DNA from: Fimbriimonadaceae bacterium
Lineage (GTDB): Bacteria > Armatimonadota > Fimbriimonadia > Fimbriimonadales > Fimbriimonadaceae
Direction: 5' to 3'
Length of the DNA: 64,000 nt
Assembly: GCA_019454125.1 (NCBI GenBank)
Contig: CP075365.1
Location: 372,001-436,000, forward strand
Positions 23,821-32,070 of the stretch are shown in pieces. Below the pieces are notes generated by a model, which was given only the letters and a program-made list of their open reading frames with translations, made no database searches and was not told where the DNA came from. Position 1 is the first letter of the stretch. Each line of letters starts with the position of its first letter. A program made the position numbers and the translations under genes.

Positions 23821-24609
23821 CTAGCCCGTGAAAGATTCCTCATAGACCACGTGGACGCCTTCCGCTTCCATCTCGCCCGTGAACGACCCGGACGGTGAAA
23901 GCGAGGCGACGGTGGCCCAGGGCTCCGCCCCCAGACCGGTCCCGCCACAGACCGTCACCCGTCTGGCGGCCGCTTCCCGTTCCGGCGCGCGTGGGTCGAG
24001 CAGGTGCCTCCTGCCGGAAGGAGGGAGGAACGGGCCCGAAGTGCACACGGCAGCACGGGCCAAGACCAAGACCCGTCCGTCGGGAAGCTCGATGGACCAC
24101 CCTTCCGCCCCGGGCGGAGGGGAGCCGCACGCGATGTCGCCGCCACAATCCACCAGGGCGCTCTCGACGCCTTGCCGGGCCAGGGCGAGGAGGGCTTGGT
24201 CGGCCGCGTCCCCTTTCGCGATCCCGCCGAAATCCAGCCGCACGCCGGGGCACTGGACCTTGAGCGTGCCCAATTCGGCGTCAAAGCCAAGAAGGTCGAA
24301 CCCGACCGGGCCGTCTCCTCCCGCGGTCACCGAGCCGACCGTCACATCGAAGAGGCCGCCGCTCAGCCGCCAGACCTGCTGCGACCGCGCCAGGAGGCGG
24401 TGGAGGTCGCGGCTCACACGTTGACGCGAGCCGCTCGCGAGCACCCTCCGCGCCTCGCTCTGTGGGCGGTGATCGCTGGCGACGTCCTCCAGCTCCGCAA
24501 TGCGGGAGAAGGCGGCGCTGCACGCCTCCCGCACGGTCTCCTCCGAACCGCCATAGGCAACGATGCGAGTGCCGCAGCCCATGTGGACCTCGGTAAACTC
24601 CAAGCGCGT
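23821..24609 (-). CDS. apbE: FAD:protein FMN transferase (ApbE family)
   Basis: About 262 residues from TTG 24609, preceded by AGGAA; the longer GTG/ATG-type alternatives would run into the divergent gene. Motifs: EVHMGCGTRIVA at the start, SGGLFDVTVGS, CPGVRLDFGGIAKGDAADQAL (Mg/FAD site) and SALVDCGGDIACG. ApbE proteins attach FMN covalently to Thr/Ser of flavoproteins such as NqrC/RnfG or FMN-bind domain proteins, outside the cytoplasmic membrane. No target with an FMN-attachment motif is evident in this window. Confidence 0.85.
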   Translation of the reverse strand, partial: TRLEFTEVHMGCGTRIVAYGGSEETVREACSAAFSRIAELEDVASDHRPQSEARRVLASGSRQRVSRDLHRLLARSQQVWRLSGGLFDVTVGSVTAGGDGPVGFDLLGFDAELGTLKVQCPGVRLDFGGIAKGDAADQALLALARQGVESALVDCGGDIACGSPPPGAEGWSIELPDGRVLVLARAAVCTSGPFLPPSGRRHLLDPRAPEREAAARRVTVCGGTGLGAEPWATVASLSPSGSFTGEMEAEGVHVVYEESFTG

Positions 24610-24624
24610 CAAATTCCTGCCGCC

Positions 24625-25362
24625 ATGCACATTCTGTCTCTCGCCCTGCACATGTCCTTACCCGAGCCCTTCGTCCAAGAGATCCCTGGCTCGCTAGTCA
24701 AGTTTACGATGCGCCCGGTCCCGGGCGGTGAAATCCAGATCGACGGGAAAACGCACAAGGTCGGCGACCTCTGGGTCGCAGAGACCGAGACCACCTGGGA
24801 CGCCTACGACATTTTCGCCTTCCGGCTCGACCTCACCCAGGAGCAGCAGGCGGCGGGAGTCGACGCGAAGACCCGCCCGAGCAAGCCCTATGGCGCGGTC
24901 GACCGCGGCTATGGCCACAAAGGCTATCCCGCCATGTCCATGACCCACCACGCCGCGAAGCTCTACTGCGAGTGGCTCACGAAGAAGACGGGCAAGCCTT
25001 ACCGCCTCCCCTCCGAAGCCGAGTGGCGCATCGCCGCCGGCCACCTGCCCGACGCCACCCTCGACCACTTCGCCTGGTTCTGGGACAATGCCGACGACAA
25101 GACCCATCCCGTGGGCAAGCTCGCGCCGAACGCCTTCGGCCTGCACGACATGCTCGGCAACGTCTCGGAATGGTGCGAAGGGGTGGATGGCCAACCCGTC
25201 GCGATGGGCGGCTCCTGGGCCGAAAAGGCCGAGCACGTCACGGAAAGCGCGCGCGCCAAGCAGACGCCTGCCTGGAACATGCGCGACCCCCAAAACCCCA
25301 AAAGCCTCTGGTGGCTCTCGGACGCACCGTTCGTCGGCTTCCGGGTCGTCCTCGACCGCTGA
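24625..25362 (+). CDS. SUMF1/FGE-fold protein without catalytic cysteines
   Basis: 245 residues from ATG 24625 (ATG 24652 also possible). Typical formylglycine-generating-enzyme-like landmarks: GYPAMSMTHHAAKLYCEWLT, RLPSEAEWRIAAG, NAFGLHDMLGNVSEWCEG, MGGSW and a final VGFRVVLDR. The paired cysteines that activate oxygen in true FGE are absent from the C-terminal block, so sulfatase activation is unlikely. A structural, binding or other oxidase role is possible. Only 15 bases separate its start from the divergent apbE. Confidence 0.8.
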   Translation: MHILSLALHMSLPEPFVQEIPGSLVKFTMRPVPGGEIQIDGKTHKVGDLWVAETETTWDAYDIFAFRLDLTQEQQAAGVDAKTRPSKPYGAVDRGYGHKGYPAMSMTHHAAKLYCEWLTKKTGKPYRLPSEAEWRIAAGHLPDATLDHFAWFWDNADDKTHPVGKLAPNAFGLHDMLGNVSEWCEGVDGQPVAMGGSWAEKAEHVTESARAKQTPAWNMRDPQNPKSLWWLSDAPFVGFRVVLDR

Positions 25363-25366
25363 CCGG

Positions 25367-26665
25367 CTACTTGACGGCGGTGACCGGGTCTTCGACCAAG
25401 ACCGCCATCCTTCCCTGGCCCGGGTTCGGCACGGAAGGGACCTCCATCGGTCCGAACTCCAGCTTCTCGGGGAACAGGGAGAGGTCCGAGGCCATCACCT
25501 CGTCCCACGTGACTTCCTCGCCGCTATAGGCGGCGAGCCGGCCCATGATCGCGGTCAGGCTCGCTTCGGCCACGTGCTTGAGGTCGTTGATCTTCTTGCC
25601 GCCGCGCAACGCCTCGATCAAGTGCCGGTGCTCCTCGACGTACGGGTTCTTCGGCTCGCCGCTATAGCGGAAGGCGTTCGCACCCTTGATCCAAGAGTTC
25701 GCGTTCGAAGTGCCCTTCGTGCCGACGAGGAACTCGGACACCCGAGAGGCGGTACCGTCCTGCTGGCGGCACATGCTTTGCATGCGCGTTCCGTTCTCAT
25801 ATTCGTACTCGACCGAAAAGTGGTCGTAGACGTAACCATAGGCAGGGTCGGTGCGGACCTGTCGGCCTCCCATGCCGATCGCTTTCACCGGCGGCTGGTT
25901 CATCGCCCAGTTCACCACGTCCACGTTGTGGATGTGCTGCTCGACGATGTGGTCGCCGCTGAGCCAGGTGAAATAGAGCCAGTTGCGAAGCTGCCATTCG
26001 ACGTCCGACCAGCTCTCTTGGCGCGGGTGCATCCAAAGCCCGCCCTGCATCCAGTAAGCGTCTGCCGCGACGATCTCGCCGATCGCCCCGTCGTGGATGC
26101 GGCGGATGATCTCGCGATAGGCAGGGTCGTACCGGCGCTGGGTCCCCGCGACCACGATGAGGCCCTTCTCGTCGACCTTGTCCGCCAGCTCGTAGACCAT
26201 GCGGGCGCCGACCGGATCCACCGCGACCGGCTTCTCTGTGAAGATGTGCTTGCCCGCGTCCACCGCCGCCTGCAAGTGGGCCGGGCGGAAGCCGGGGGGC
26301 GCGGCGAGGATGACGACGTCCACGTCGGTCGCCAGGAGGTGCTTGTAGGCGTCCCAACCCGTGAACATCTGGTCCGGGCGGACCTGGAACTTCGCGCCAA
26401 GGCTCTTCTTGAGGTTCTCTGCGCAGCTCTTGAGGTGGTCGGGGAAGAGGTCCGCGAGGGCCGTGACGACCACGCCTTCGCTACTGGCGACGGCGTCGCC
26501 TGCGGCACCGGTGCCCCGGCCTCCGCAGCCGATCACACCGACCTTGATCGTGTCAGACCCCTGGACGAAAGCGAAACCGTTGTTAGCCATCATCGTTACC
26601 GTCGTCGCGGCCGAGACCGCGAGAAAATCCCGTCGGCTGAGGCGAGCGCTCATCTTGAACGGCAT
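25367..26665 (-). CDS. Tat-exported Gfo/Idh/MocA family oxidoreductase
   Basis: 432 residues. ATG 26665 puts the twin-arginine signal SRRDFLAVSAATTVTM near the N-terminus. Rossmann fold IKVGVIGCGGRGTG binds NAD(P). EKPVAVD carries the conserved Lys-Pro. GTQRRYDPAYREIIRR and WLSGDHIVEQHIHNVDVVNW belong to the C-terminal substrate domain with the H-x3-D/H catalytic pattern. Such secreted members are common in Planctomycetes and Armatimonadota and are thought to act on sugars or glycosides. The exact substrate is unknown. It stands alone and ends four bases from the convergent SUMF1-like gene. Confidence 0.88.
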   Translation of the reverse strand: MPFKMSARLSRRDFLAVSAATTVTMMANNGFAFVQGSDTIKVGVIGCGGRGTGAAGDAVASSEGVVVTALADLFPDHLKSCAENLKKSLGAKFQVRPDQMFTGWDAYKHLLATDVDVVILAAPPGFRPAHLQAAVDAGKHIFTEKPVAVDPVGARMVYELADKVDEKGLIVVAGTQRRYDPAYREIIRRIHDGAIGEIVAADAYWMQGGLWMHPRQESWSDVEWQLRNWLYFTWLSGDHIVEQHIHNVDVVNWAMNQPPVKAIGMGGRQVRTDPAYGYVYDHFSVEYEYENGTRMQSMCRQQDGTASRVSEFLVGTKGTSNANSWIKGANAFRYSGEPKNPYVEEHRHLIEALRGGKKINDLKHVAEASLTAIMGRLAAYSGEEVTWDEVMASDLSLFPEKLEFGPMEVPSVPNPGQGRMAVLVEDPVTAVK

Positions 26666-26808
26666 GTTACACCCCCAAAACGCGAGATCGCCTTGGGGCA
26701 ACTACCAGGTGTTGAAAAGAAGAGCGGAAGGGGAAACGCGCGGTTCCGGGCCGCTTTAGCAAGACCACGGAACCAGTGCTTTGCCCCTTCCCTCCGGTCT
26801 GGCGAGGG

Positions 26809-27564
26809 TCAGTCCTCGTTCGACTCTTTACTGTCTATGTTGTGCTTGCCAAAGTTCTTCGGATCGTCAGGCGGCAGGTTGGGGTCCAAGGTCTGCGCGA
26901 ACTTCAGGTGCTTGGCGTGGCCGTCGGCAAAGCTGTAGTTGTTCCCGCGCTGGTGGCGGCCAACGTTCGCTGGGTCTTTCTCTTGGACTTCGGACTCCAG
27001 GTCGCGCAAGCGGTAGCCGGAGCCGTCAAGAAGGCCGCGCTCCCACTGGCCGTCCGGAGCGGTCGCCCAGGGATGGTAGTCGAAGAACGCGAAGTCCTTG
27101 TGGCGCTCCGCGATGATTATCTGCTCAGCGGGCCGCGAGACGAACGAGGAAAGGTTCGCGCCATGGGAAAAGAAGCCGTTGATCACGTAGTCTGTCCGGA
27201 ACGTGTCCCAATAGGTTCGGTCGAGCGGATAGGGAAAGACGACCGGCGCTTGGCTCACGACCGGGTCTTTCAGGACCTCCTTGCTCTTCAAATACGGCTG
27301 GAGCGGCATGTACCACGTGTAAAGGTTGGAGAGCGGCTCGCCCACTTCGAGGTCGTGGCGCGTGCGGCACGTGTTGTCGTCGTTGTCACCCGCGTAAAGC
27401 ATGATCGCCGTGACAAGTTGCTTGTGGTTGCTCAGGTCCGCCGAGTTCTTGGCAGCCGCCTTTGCTTGGGCGAAGACGGGGAACAGGATTGCGGCTAGGA
27501 TCGCGATGATCGCGATGACGACGAGAAGTTCGATGAGCGTAAACGCCCTGGATGGTGCTTTCAT
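26809..27564 (-). CDS. Type IV prepilin-like secreted protein (DUF1559-like)
   Basis: 251 residues from ATG 27564, leader MKAPSRA before [15 protein letters not shown], Ala at -1. The N-terminal helix to FPVFAQAK is identical in protein sequence to the prepilin at 1664. Body aromatic-rich; near the C-terminus NNYSFADGHAKHLKFAQT is the H-x-DG-type block. The tail is acidic (DSKESNED). Predicted exported pseudopilin, function unknown. No pilus assembly gene is adjacent. Confidence 0.8.
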   Translation of the reverse strand: MKAPSRAFTLIELLVVIAIIAILAAILFPVFAQAKAAAKNSADLSNHKQLVTAIMLYAGDNDDNTCRTRHDLEVGEPLSNLYTWYMPLQPYLKSKEVLKDPVVSQAPVVFPYPLDRTYWDTFRTDYVINGFFSHGANLSSFVSRPAEQIIIAERHKDFAFFDYHPWATAPDGQWERGLLDGSGYRLRDLESEVQEKDPANVGRHQRGNNYSFADGHAKHLKFAQTLDPNLPPDDPKNFGKHNIDSKESNED

Positions 27565-27627
27565 GGGTCCGGAATCCGAGGTCACGGCCGCAGGCGCGGC
27601 AAGACGAGGGAGGCTATGGGTTCGGAT

Positions 27628-27921
27628 TCAGACTTGGGGAGGCGAGCGGGCGGGACGCCAGGGGACGGACTCCTCGCTCAAAGCGAGCGGCAGGTCCGGC
27701 ACCGCCGGCGCGGGAGCAGCCACTGGCAAGGGGACTTCGGCAGGGAACCCGGGTTCGTCACTGACGACGTTCCCGACCAAAACGTAAGGGCAGTCGGTCG
27801 CGCAGGTGTGCCGATCCCCGCCCGGCTCGTCTTTGACGAAGCCGTGCAGGAACGGCCCAAACCCATAGAGCAGGACCGCAAACAGGGCCAGCATCGCTGC
27901 CAGCTTCGACTGTCTGCCCAT
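27628..27921 (-). CDS. Small membrane-anchored protein
   Basis: 97 residues from ATG 27921. One N-terminal hydrophobic helix (AAMLALFAVLLYGFGPFLHG, about residues 8-27), then HTCATDCPYVLVG with two cysteines, then a Pro/Ala-rich disordered tail. Possibly a signal anchor. No family recognised. Monocistronic, 63 bases upstream of the prepilin gene on the same strand. Confidence 0.45.
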   Translation of the reverse strand: MGRQSKLAAMLALFAVLLYGFGPFLHGFVKDEPGGDRHTCATDCPYVLVGNVVSDEPGFPAEVPLPVAAPAPAVPDLPLALSEESVPWRPARSPPQV

Positions 27922-27960
27922 GGCTAGTTGCAATTATGTCACAAGCATTCGGCGCTGAGA

Positions 27961-28002
27961 CTTAAAGAACCAGCCCGCCTGGCATTTGCCAAGGGCGGGC
28001 TG
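27961..28002 (-). terminator. Rho-independent terminator of pnp
   Basis: Minus-strand CAGCCCGCC/GGCGGGCTG stem with an inner TGGCA/TGCCA extension, followed by GTTCTTTAAG. Located about 35 bases beyond the pnp stop. Confidence 0.8.
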
Positions 28003-28035
28003 ATTTAGGCGTGTCGCCGTAGGGCTTTGGCGGCC

Positions 28036-30432
28036 CTAGCGTCGCGGGCGGAAGCGCGCGTTCACGTCTTCCTCACGCTTGCGGCTCGGAAACTCGTCCG
28101 GCACTTCCGGGAGCTCGTCGACCTGGTCGCGCTTCGGCGGAACTGGCTCGTCCGTTTCGATCGCGGCCTTTGCGGGTCGCTCACGCCGCTCGTAGCCGCC
28201 TCCATTTTCGCGAGGCCCTCGGTCGCGGTCGCCATAGCCTCCACGACCACCCCGCTCGCGACCGCCTCGGCCGCCTCGGTCGCGGTCCCTTCCGCCGCCA
28301 CCGCCGAAGTTGCCTTCCGCGGCCGGCGGGTTAGGATCGTTGAGACGGGCGTTGTCAGGGTTGAGTCCGATCGCGGTCAGGTTGACACGGCCCTGGCTGT
28401 CGACCTCGATGACCTTGACGTTGAGCACGTCGCCGACTGTGACCACATCGTCCGGCCGGCGGATGCGGGCCTTCGTCAGTTGGTCGGTCGGCACCATGCC
28501 GTCCTTGCCACCGGGCATTTCGACAAGGGCGCCGCGGCCGATGACACGGGTCACCGCTCCGGTGAACTCCATGCCGATCTCGACGCTGGCGGTCGACCCC
28601 TTGATCATGGACACGGCCCGCTCGGCCGCCTCGCCATCGGTGGCGGCGACCAAGACCCGTCCGTCCTGCTGGACGTCGATATCGACGCCTGTGGCTTCCG
28701 TGATCTTTCGGATGTTCGCGCCGCCGGGGCCGATGAGGGCGCCGATCTTGCTCGGGTCGATCTGGACGGTGGTGACGCGCGGGGCGGTCAGGCTCAGCTG
28801 CTTGCGCGGCTCAGGGATCTCAGCTTCGATCACGTCGAGGATCTGCATCCGCGCGTCCTTCGCCTGCGAGAGGGCGTCGACAAGCACCTGGTCCGGAATC
28901 CCGTCCAGCTTCGTGTCGAGCTGCAAGGCCGTGATGCCCTCGCGGGTCCCCGTCACCTTGAAGTCCATGTCGCCGCTGAAGTCCTCGATGCCTTGGATGT
29001 CCGTCAGCACCTTGAACGCCTTGCCGTCGCTCATGAGGCCCATCGCGATGCCCGCGACCGGCGCCGAGATCGGCACGCCCGCGTCCATCAGGGCCAGCGT
29101 CGCGCCGCAGACCGAGGCCATCGACGTGGAACCGTTCGACTCCATCACGTCGCTGACGATGTGGAGCGTGTAGGGGAAGTCCGGGTCGTCGAGGGGGACC
29201 ACCGGCCTCAAGGCGCGCTCCGCCAAGGCACCGTGGCCGACTTCGCGCCGCCCCGCGCCGCGCAGCATCCGCACTTCGCCCACCGAGTACGGCGGGAAAT
29301 TGTAGAAGTGCATAAAGCGCTTGTCGTCCGCCTCCTCGTCGAGGGTGTCCATCATCTGGGCGTCCTTCGGCATGCCGAGCGTCAGGACGCTCATGACCTG
29401 CGTCTGGCCCCGGGTGAAGAGGCCGCTGCCGTGAACGCGGGGCAGGAGCCCTGCGACCGCTTCCAGCGGGCGGATATCGCGGAGTCCACGGCCGTCCGGA
29501 CGCTTCTCGTCCTCGATGATCGACTTGCGGATCATAGACTTGATCGCCTTGTCGACCGCGAGGGCGATGCCGTCCTTCTCGGGGTACTTCTCCTTGTACT
29601 TCGCGATGAGCTCTTTGGCGAGGTCGTCCATCGCGGACTCGCGCTTGGCTTTGTCCGGGTCGAACATGTTCGCCATGATGAACTTGGCCTCCTTCTTCTT
29701 GATCTCGTCCGCCAACTCGTCGTCGGACTTGATCATGATGGGGTCGCGTTTGGGCTTGCCGGCCATCTCACCGAACTTCTTGAACTCCGTGCAGATCTTT
29801 TGGATCGCCTGGTGGCCCACCCGCAGGGCCTCGACCATCAGGTCTTCGCTGACCTCCAGCGCACCGGCTTCCACCATGCTGATGGCGCCCATGTGGCCGG
29901 CGACGATCAGGTCGAGCTCGCTGGACTCGAGTTCTTCGTTGGAGGGGAACAGCACGAACTCGCCGTCGATGTAGCCGACGCGGGCCGCGCCGATCGGGCC
30001 GTTAAAAGGAATGTCGCTGACCGCCAAGGCCGCGCCCGCCGCGTTGATCGCGAGGACGTCCGGCGGGACCTGTTTGTCGACGCTGAAGGCCATGGTGATG
30101 ACCTGGACGTCGTTCTTCATCCCTTTCGGGAAGAGCGGTCGAAGGGGACGGTCGATCAGTCGGCTCGTCAGGACGGCCTTGTCGCTCGGGCGACCGCCGC
30201 GCTTCATGAAGCCGCCGGGGATCTTGCCGATCGCGTACTTTCGTTCTTCGAAGTCGCAGACCAGCGGAAGGAAGTCAATGCCCTCGCGGGCCTCTTTGCT
30301 CATGGTGGCGGCGCCAAGCACCACGGTCTGTCCCATGCCAAGTAGCACAGAACCCCCCGCTTGTTTGGCGATCCGCCCGGTTTCGATGCTGATGGTCTTG
30401 CCACCGACTTCGAAGCTATGGGTGTGGATCAT
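28036..30432 (-). CDS. pnp: Polyribonucleotide nucleotidyltransferase (PNPase)
   Basis: 798 residues from ATG. Two RNase PH-like cores (GGSVLLGMGQTVVLGAATMS; GRGLRDIRPLEAVAGLLPRV) flank an all-helical linker. The catalytic region carries VMESNGSTSMASVCGATLAL and GDMDFKVTGTREGITALQLD. Then come a KH domain (IGALIGPGGANIRKITEATG) and an S1 domain (GMEFTGAVTRVIGRGALVEM). The C-terminal about 100 residues form an RGG-rich, disordered tail (GGRDRDRGGRGGRERGGRGG). PNPase degrades RNA 3' to 5' by phosphorolysis. The RGG tail suggests extra RNA or protein contacts. rpsO lies nearby but is separated from pnp by an opposite-strand gene. Confidence 0.97.
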   Translation of the reverse strand: MIHTHSFEVGGKTISIETGRIAKQAGGSVLLGMGQTVVLGAATMSKEAREGIDFLPLVCDFEERKYAIGKIPGGFMKRGGRPSDKAVLTSRLIDRPLRPLFPKGMKNDVQVITMAFSVDKQVPPDVLAINAAGAALAVSDIPFNGPIGAARVGYIDGEFVLFPSNEELESSELDLIVAGHMGAISMVEAGALEVSEDLMVEALRVGHQAIQKICTEFKKFGEMAGKPKRDPIMIKSDDELADEIKKKEAKFIMANMFDPDKAKRESAMDDLAKELIAKYKEKYPEKDGIALAVDKAIKSMIRKSIIEDEKRPDGRGLRDIRPLEAVAGLLPRVHGSGLFTRGQTQVMSVLTLGMPKDAQMMDTLDEEADDKRFMHFYNFPPYSVGEVRMLRGAGRREVGHGALAERALRPVVPLDDPDFPYTLHIVSDVMESNGSTSMASVCGATLALMDAGVPISAPVAGIAMGLMSDGKAFKVLTDIQGIEDFSGDMDFKVTGTREGITALQLDTKLDGIPDQVLVDALSQAKDARMQILDVIEAEIPEPRKQLSLTAPRVTTVQIDPSKIGALIGPGGANIRKITEATGVDIDVQQDGRVLVAATDGEAAERAVSMIKGSTASVEIGMEFTGAVTRVIGRGALVEMPGGKDGMVPTDQLTKARIRRPDDVVTVGDVLNVKVIEVDSQGRVNLTAIGLNPDNARLNDPNPPAAEGNFGGGGGRDRDRGGRGGRERGGRGGYGDRDRGPRENGGGYERRERPAKAAIETDEPVPPKRDQVDELPEVPDEFPSRKREEDVNARFRPRR

Positions 30433-30743
30433 TCTCGTTATCTCGCGCAGGGCGTGACTCCGAGGCTCTTAATAGAGGTCTTATAGGGCCTATAAAACTT
30501 ATAGGAGAACGACTCGGCCACGCCAAAGGGCCAAGCGAGTCCGAATGCCGCTCTCCGCAAACTCCCGCGGGAGGCTCCGAAGAACGGCACGCATCCAGGA
30601 CTTGGCCAGGTGCAAAGAATACCTGACGAAAAGCGCGGGCCCACGGCGTGGCGGCGCCTCCTGGGAAAACCCCGGCAAAGGGTCTAAGGCGCAAGGTCCG
30701 ATTCCGGCGGGAAACCCGCGACCCGAACGGGCAAAATTCGCCC
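30433..30743. promoter_or_regulatory. pnp leader with three alternating TTATAGG heptamers
   Basis: At 30481-30505 the plus strand reads TTATAGG, G, CCTATAA, AAC, TTATAGG. The result is two overlapping inverted repeats in an AT-rich patch about 50-70 bases upstream of the pnp ATG. On the minus strand it supplies TATAGG/TATAAG -10-like hexamers, so it is a candidate promoter-operator for pnp. At 30727-30745 ACGGGC/GCCCGT brackets AAAATTC and overlaps the GTG of the next gene. The remainder of this 311-base interval shows no gene. Confidence 0.45.
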
Positions 30744-31640
30744 GTGCGCCCCGCCGAGACGGCAAGCCTCCTTTCTATGGCCGCTCTCTGGGGCGGGTCG
30801 TTCGTCTTCCAGCGCGCCCTTGTCCCGGTCTTCGGGCCGATCCCGCTGACGTTCCTGCGGCTCGCCTTCGCGGGGTCGTTCCTCCTCATCTTCGCCGCCG
30901 TCCGGGGGAAGCGCTTCCCCCTCAAGTCCCGGTTGGGTTTCCTCTTCGGAATCGGCCTGCTGAGCTCCGCCGTGCCCTACTCGCTGTTCGCCTTCGGCGC
31001 GACCAAGCTCTCGGCCGCCCTTCTCGGCGTCCTGAACGCCACCGCCCCCATGTTCGGCGCCCTCTTCGCGGCGCTCTGGCTTCGGGAAAGGCTCACCGCC
31101 CTCCAAGCTACCGGGCTGGTGGTCGGCGCGGGAGGGGTGGCCATCGTCAGCGAAGCCTGGACGGCAAACCTGAGGGACGGCTCGACCTTGGCTATCCTCG
31201 CCTGCCTCCTCGCCTCGGCCTGTTACGGCCTCTCGGGGATTGTGATGAAGCTGAACGCCAAGGGTCTCGGCTCGCTCGAGCTGGCCACGGGCGGGCAGGT
31301 CTTCGGCGCTCTTGCCCTGGCGCTGCCCGCTGCCATCCTCTGGCCCAGAGCCGCGCCCGTCCCGCCTGCGGACTTTGGCCTGGCGGCAGCCTTCGGCGCC
31401 TTCTGCAGCGCCCTGCCGTTCCTGGTCTACACCTGGCTGCTCGCCCGGGTCGGCCCCACGAGGGCACTCACGGTCACCTTCCTCATCCCCCTCTTCGGGG
31501 CGCTCTGGGGCTGGCTGCTGTTACACGAACCTCTCCACCCAGTCCAGTTCCTGGGAGGAGGCGTGATCCTGCTAGGCACCTACCTCGTGACCCGACCGAG
31601 CAACTCGGCGGCGGCCCAGGAAACGCTCGAAAAGACCTAG
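30744..31640 (+). CDS. EamA/DMT family transporter
   Basis: 298 residues from GTG 30744; the longer ATG frame upstream has no membrane character. Two EamA repeats of about five helices each: SMAALWGGSFVFQRALVPVF, TFLRLAFAGSFLLIF, ATKLSAALLGVLNATAPMFG, then ACYGLSGIVMKLNAKGLGSL and LLLHEPLHPVQFLGGGVILL. These drug/metabolite transporters export amino acids, nucleosides or other small molecules; the substrate is not predictable. No Shine-Dalgarno is visible and an inverted repeat overlaps the start. It is inserted, on the opposite strand, between rpsO and pnp. Confidence 0.9.
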   Translation: MRPAETASLLSMAALWGGSFVFQRALVPVFGPIPLTFLRLAFAGSFLLIFAAVRGKRFPLKSRLGFLFGIGLLSSAVPYSLFAFGATKLSAALLGVLNATAPMFGALFAALWLRERLTALQATGLVVGAGGVAIVSEAWTANLRDGSTLAILACLLASACYGLSGIVMKLNAKGLGSLELATGGQVFGALALALPAAILWPRAAPVPPADFGLAAAFGAFCSALPFLVYTWLLARVGPTRALTVTFLIPLFGALWGWLLLHEPLHPVQFLGGGVILLGTYLVTRPSNSAAAQETLEKT

Positions 31641-31644
31641 CGCG

Positions 31645-31926
31645 TCAGCGCGGCCGGACTTCGCGGATGCCGAGCTTGCCGATGAGTTCGCGGTACTTGA
31701 CGACGTCGCGTGCGCGCAGATAGGCCTCGAGGCGGCGGCGCTTACCGACCAGCTTGAGCAACCCGGCCCGGCTGTGGTAGTCCTTCCGGTTCGACTTGAG
31801 GTGCTCCGTAATCTGTTGGATGCGGGCCTGCATGATGGCGATCTGGACCTCGGTGGAACCGGTGTCGCCTTCCTTCAACCCGTAATTCTTGATGACGTCT
31901 ACTTTAACGGCCTTATCGAGCGGCAT
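31645..31926 (-). CDS. rpsO: 30S ribosomal protein S15
   Basis: 93 residues (family about 89) from ATG after [47 protein letters not shown] are diagnostic. S15 binds the central domain of 16S rRNA and nucleates the platform. It ends four bases from the convergent EamA gene. Confidence 0.97.
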   Translation of the reverse strand: MPLDKAVKVDVIKNYGLKEGDTGSTEVQIAIMQARIQQITEHLKSNRKDYHSRAGLLKLVGKRRRLEAYLRARDVVKYRELIGKLGIREVRPR

Positions 31927-32070
31927 GCTTTCCTACTTGCTCCTAACCCGATTCCGGCGGTCGGGCGGAGAATCGGGGCGAGAGCGGAATATACCAGAGT
32001 TGCCGGCCATGACCGGGGCTCCCAGCCCTTCGAACCCCAAAACCTCGCGACCGTCGCATAATCAGAGGCG

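Noticed and set aside
28027-30345. 772-codon plus-strand open frame opposite pnp
   Set aside because: His/Arg/Val-rich shadow of a GC-rich coding strand; pnp is unambiguous on the minus strand.
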